A stretch of DNA of 7,046 bases from positions 1-7,046 of the forward strand of contig CAJYRE010000521.1 in the NCBI GenBank assembly GCA_913776675.1. Reading direction: 5' to 3'. Position numbers and translations under genes: made by a program. Below, in pieces: positions 5,751-7,046 of the stretch (position 1 is its first letter; every line of letters begins with the position of its first letter). Under the pieces are notes generated by a model. It did no database searches, was not told where the DNA came from, and saw nothing but the letters and a program-made list of their open reading frames with translations. The DNA comes from Rhizobiaceae bacterium (GTDB lineage Bacteria; Pseudomonadota; Alphaproteobacteria; Rhizobiales; Rhizobiaceae).

Positions 5751-6338
5751 TTAGAAGGGGTTCCAGGTCGCCTGCTGTGTCAACTTCAAATAACCAACGT
5801 TGACGCCAAGGCGCGCACCCAGTCCGGTGCGAATCGGCACAAGCACCATGTTATCGCTTTTGAGTGCCGTCATGCCGACACCTGCAAACACATAGGCAGA
5901 GCCGCTGACGCCGCCAAAACGGGTGTAAAGACTATCGACAGAGGGAAGATTATAAACCAGCATCATGGTGCGGCTGCCATTGCCGCCGTAATCGAGGCCC
6001 AGCGATGGTCCCTGCCAGAATACGGGATGCTGGCCGGCATTCTTGGTGTTCAAGGTGCCTTCACCGTAGGTCAGGCCGGCAATAAAGGCCCCGGAACCTT
6101 CCTGGCCAAGAATATAGCCATTGGGCAATCCATATTGAGAAAAAGCCTTTTCAATAACCTTGGCCAATGCGCCACTGGTTTCGCCAAAAAACGAATGCCC
6201 GGCATCCACCACTTCTTCCATGGTGTATTGATCGCCCCGTGCAAAAGCACTGACAGGCATGGCAAGGCATGCTGCCATGAGTATGACAACCATCCGCATC
6301 CAGGCTTGTGCCACGTTCCTTATGATGGAAAAGCGCAT
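5751..6338 (-). CDS. eipA: Periplasmic envelope-integrity protein, DUF1134 family (EipA)
   Basis: A 195-residue exported protein. DUF1134 proteins are small periplasmic beta-barrels; in Brucella abortus EipA is needed for envelope stress resistance and virulence, and its gene is reported to be directly activated by CtrA. Seen: a signal peptide with basic start MRFSIIRNVAQAWMR, hydrophobic core VVILMAACLAM (17-27) and a likely signal peptidase I site after AFA (33). The mature domain includes YTMEEVVDAGHSFFGETSGALA (38-59), a Gly-rich series of short beta-type segments (GYILGQEGSGAFIAGLTYGEG, 74-94), LGLDYGGNGSRTMMLVYNL (113-131), FGGVSGSAYVFAGVG (141-155) and the C-terminal NVGYLKLTQQATWNPF. 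The frame is open up to 6437, but ATG 6338 is chosen because GAGGAG lies 6 nt upstream and it starts the signal peptide directly. The gene is divergent from chpT. Confidence 0.9.
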   Translation of the reverse strand: MRFSIIRNVAQAWMRMVVILMAACLAMPVSAFARGDQYTMEEVVDAGHSFFGETSGALAKVIEKAFSQYGLPNGYILGQEGSGAFIAGLTYGEGTLNTKNAGQHPVFWQGPSLGLDYGGNGSRTMMLVYNLPSVDSLYTRFGGVSGSAYVFAGVGMTALKSDNMVLVPIRTGLGARLGVNVGYLKLTQQATWNPF

Positions 6339-6350
6339 CACTTTCTCCTC
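6339..6350 (-). promoter_or_regulatory. Shine-Dalgarno deciding the eipA start
   Basis: On the minus strand GAGGAG (6350-6345) is followed by a 6-nt spacer and ATG 6338-6336. This places the start 33 codons inside the longest open frame. chpT opposite has the same GAGGAG with a 6-nt spacer. Confidence 0.85.
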
Positions 6351-6375
6351 GGATAACATTTGAATCACCCTTAAT

Positions 6376-6390
6376 TGGGACATTGTCCCA
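6376..6390. promoter_or_regulatory. Perfect 15-bp palindrome, candidate operator
   Basis: TGGGACATTGTCCCA is a perfect inverted repeat centred on T6383, 38-52 nt upstream of the eipA ATG and about 130 bp upstream of chpT. This is a typical position for a dimeric repressor or activator at the eipA promoter. I do not recognise the regulator. Confidence 0.55.
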
Positions 6391-6406
6391 TCTTGATGAT
6401 TTCCTC

Positions 6407-6421
6407 TTAACAATGGGTTTA
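6407..6421. promoter_or_regulatory. Candidate CtrA-binding site between eipA and chpT
   Basis: TTAA-N7-TTTA (TTAACAATGGGTTTA) differs by one base from the CtrA consensus TTAA-N7-TTAA. Its left half TTAACAAT differs by one base from the half-site TTAACCAT. It lies 69-83 nt upstream of eipA and about 100 nt upstream of chpT. If it overlaps the -35 on the minus strand, the eipA start point would fall near the 15-bp palindrome. Confidence 0.45.
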
Positions 6422-6522
6422 CCAAATATGGTGTCATTATGGCGCATGCAGTGCGCGACTAAGCTGGCGCGATGACAAGACCCGTTTAGACTCATCAAGA
6501 CGTTGCCGTCGAGGAGAATTCT

Positions 6523-7046
6523 ATGATCAAGAACCCTAATCTAACGCTGGCAGGTCCCGATCTTGCGGCCCTGTTGTGCAGCCGCGTCTGCCATGATGTG
6601 ATTTCGCCGGTGGGTGCCATTAACAATGGTCTTGAACTGTTGGATGAGGGTGGGGCCGATGCCGACGCTATGGATCTGATTCGGGCCAGTGCGCTGAACG
6701 CATCGGTGCGGCTCAAATTTGCCCGTCTGGCCTTTGGGGCCTCTGGCTCGGTTGGTGCCTCTATCGATACAGGCGAGGCCGAAAAGGCGATCAAGGATTT
6801 TGCCGACGCCGAGAAAAAAACCGTTGTAACCTGGACAGGTCCCCGCGCCATTATTGCCAAGAACCGGGTCAAGCTGTTGATGAACCTGTTTCTGGTGGCC
6901 TATGGCTCCATTCCGCGCGGCGGCTCGCTGGATGTGACACTTGAAAACCCGGAACATGAGGCCAAATTCAGCATTATAGCCAAGGGCCGTATGCTGCGGG
7001 TGCCGCCAAAATTTGCAGAAATTTGCGATGGCCTGCTGGAAGAATC
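6523..7046 (+). CDS. chpT: Histidine phosphotransferase ChpT (3' end outside window)
   Basis: ChpT relays phosphate from the hybrid kinase CckA to the master cell-cycle regulator CtrA, and to CpdR, which controls CtrA proteolysis. The 174 residues present begin with the dimerisation/phosphotransfer helix, carrying the diagnostic LLCSRVCHDVISPVGAINNG (18-37) in which H24 is the phosphorylated histidine. A second helix follows (about 44-73, MDLIRASALNASVRLKFARLAFG), then the degenerate ATPase-like C-terminal domain (TVVTWTG, KLLMNLFLVAYGSIPRGGSLDVTLEN, and so on), which is cut by the right edge. Usual length is about 210-250 residues. The ATG at 6523 has GAGGAG 6 nt upstream. The frame is uninterrupted to the edge. 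It is divergent from eipA with 184 bp between the starts. Confidence 0.96.
   Translation, partial: MIKNPNLTLAGPDLAALLCSRVCHDVISPVGAINNGLELLDEGGADADAMDLIRASALNASVRLKFARLAFGASGSVGASIDTGEAEKAIKDFADAEKKTVVTWTGPRAIIAKNRVKLLMNLFLVAYGSIPRGGSLDVTLENPEHEAKFSIIAKGRMLRVPPKFAEICDGLLEE

Noticed and set aside
5637..6356. 239-codon plus-strand open frame antisense to eipA
   Set aside because: Starts at TTG within the inverted repeat and has no recognisable domain; the minus strand encodes a clear DUF1134 protein with signal peptide over the same DNA.
6339..6437. Longer eipA with a 33-residue N-terminal extension
   Set aside because: The extension precedes a normal signal peptide, would bury it internally, and lacks the strong GAGGAG that precedes ATG 6338.

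Overview
The window looks like chromosomal DNA from an alphaproteobacterium of the Rhizobiaceae (Agrobacterium / Allorhizobium / Rhizobium type). This rests on the CtrA-pathway phosphotransferase ChpT, a DUF1134/EipA periplasmic protein beside it, a rhizobial-style chemoreceptor, moderately high GC, and a hairpin repeat of the kind scattered through rhizobial intergenic DNA. The genus is an inference. I see no phage, plasmid, IS or CRISPR element.

Layout. Positions 1-586 (minus) hold the N-terminal two thirds of an RluD-type 23S rRNA pseudouridine synthase that runs off the left edge. Divergent from it, 674-1054 (plus) encodes a small single-pass membrane protein. A strong hairpin at 1071-1106 separates it from a convergent methyl-accepting chemotaxis protein (1123-2955, minus, GTG start). 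A 407-bp AT-rich spacer with a long imperfect dyad follows. Then comes a SpoU/TrmH-family RNA 2'-O-methyltransferase (3363-4202, plus). Its stop codon runs into three tandem copies of a 56-57 bp repeat (4201-4363). Two minus-strand genes overlap by ATGA (4730-5437, membrane-anchored coiled coil; 4392-4733, small hypothetical). A 313-bp spacer with a near-perfect 22-bp inverted repeat and a terminator-like hairpin separates them from eipA (5751-6338, minus). Finally chpT (6523 to the right edge, plus) is divergent from eipA across 184 bp.

How the genes relate. The left half is a set of unrelated single genes (rRNA modification, a membrane protein, chemotaxis, RNA methylation). The right end is more coherent. 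ChpT passes phosphate from CckA to CtrA, and eipA is reported to be a direct CtrA target in Brucella. The shared eipA-chpT spacer contains a one-mismatch CtrA-type site, a perfect 15-bp palindrome and two GANTC (CcrM) sites. A cell-cycle-controlled divergent promoter region is therefore the best mechanistic hypothesis in the window. I found no wholly new biological system. The least explained elements are the tandem repeat array, the 22-bp inverted repeat, the palindromic operator candidate and the coiled-coil gene pair.
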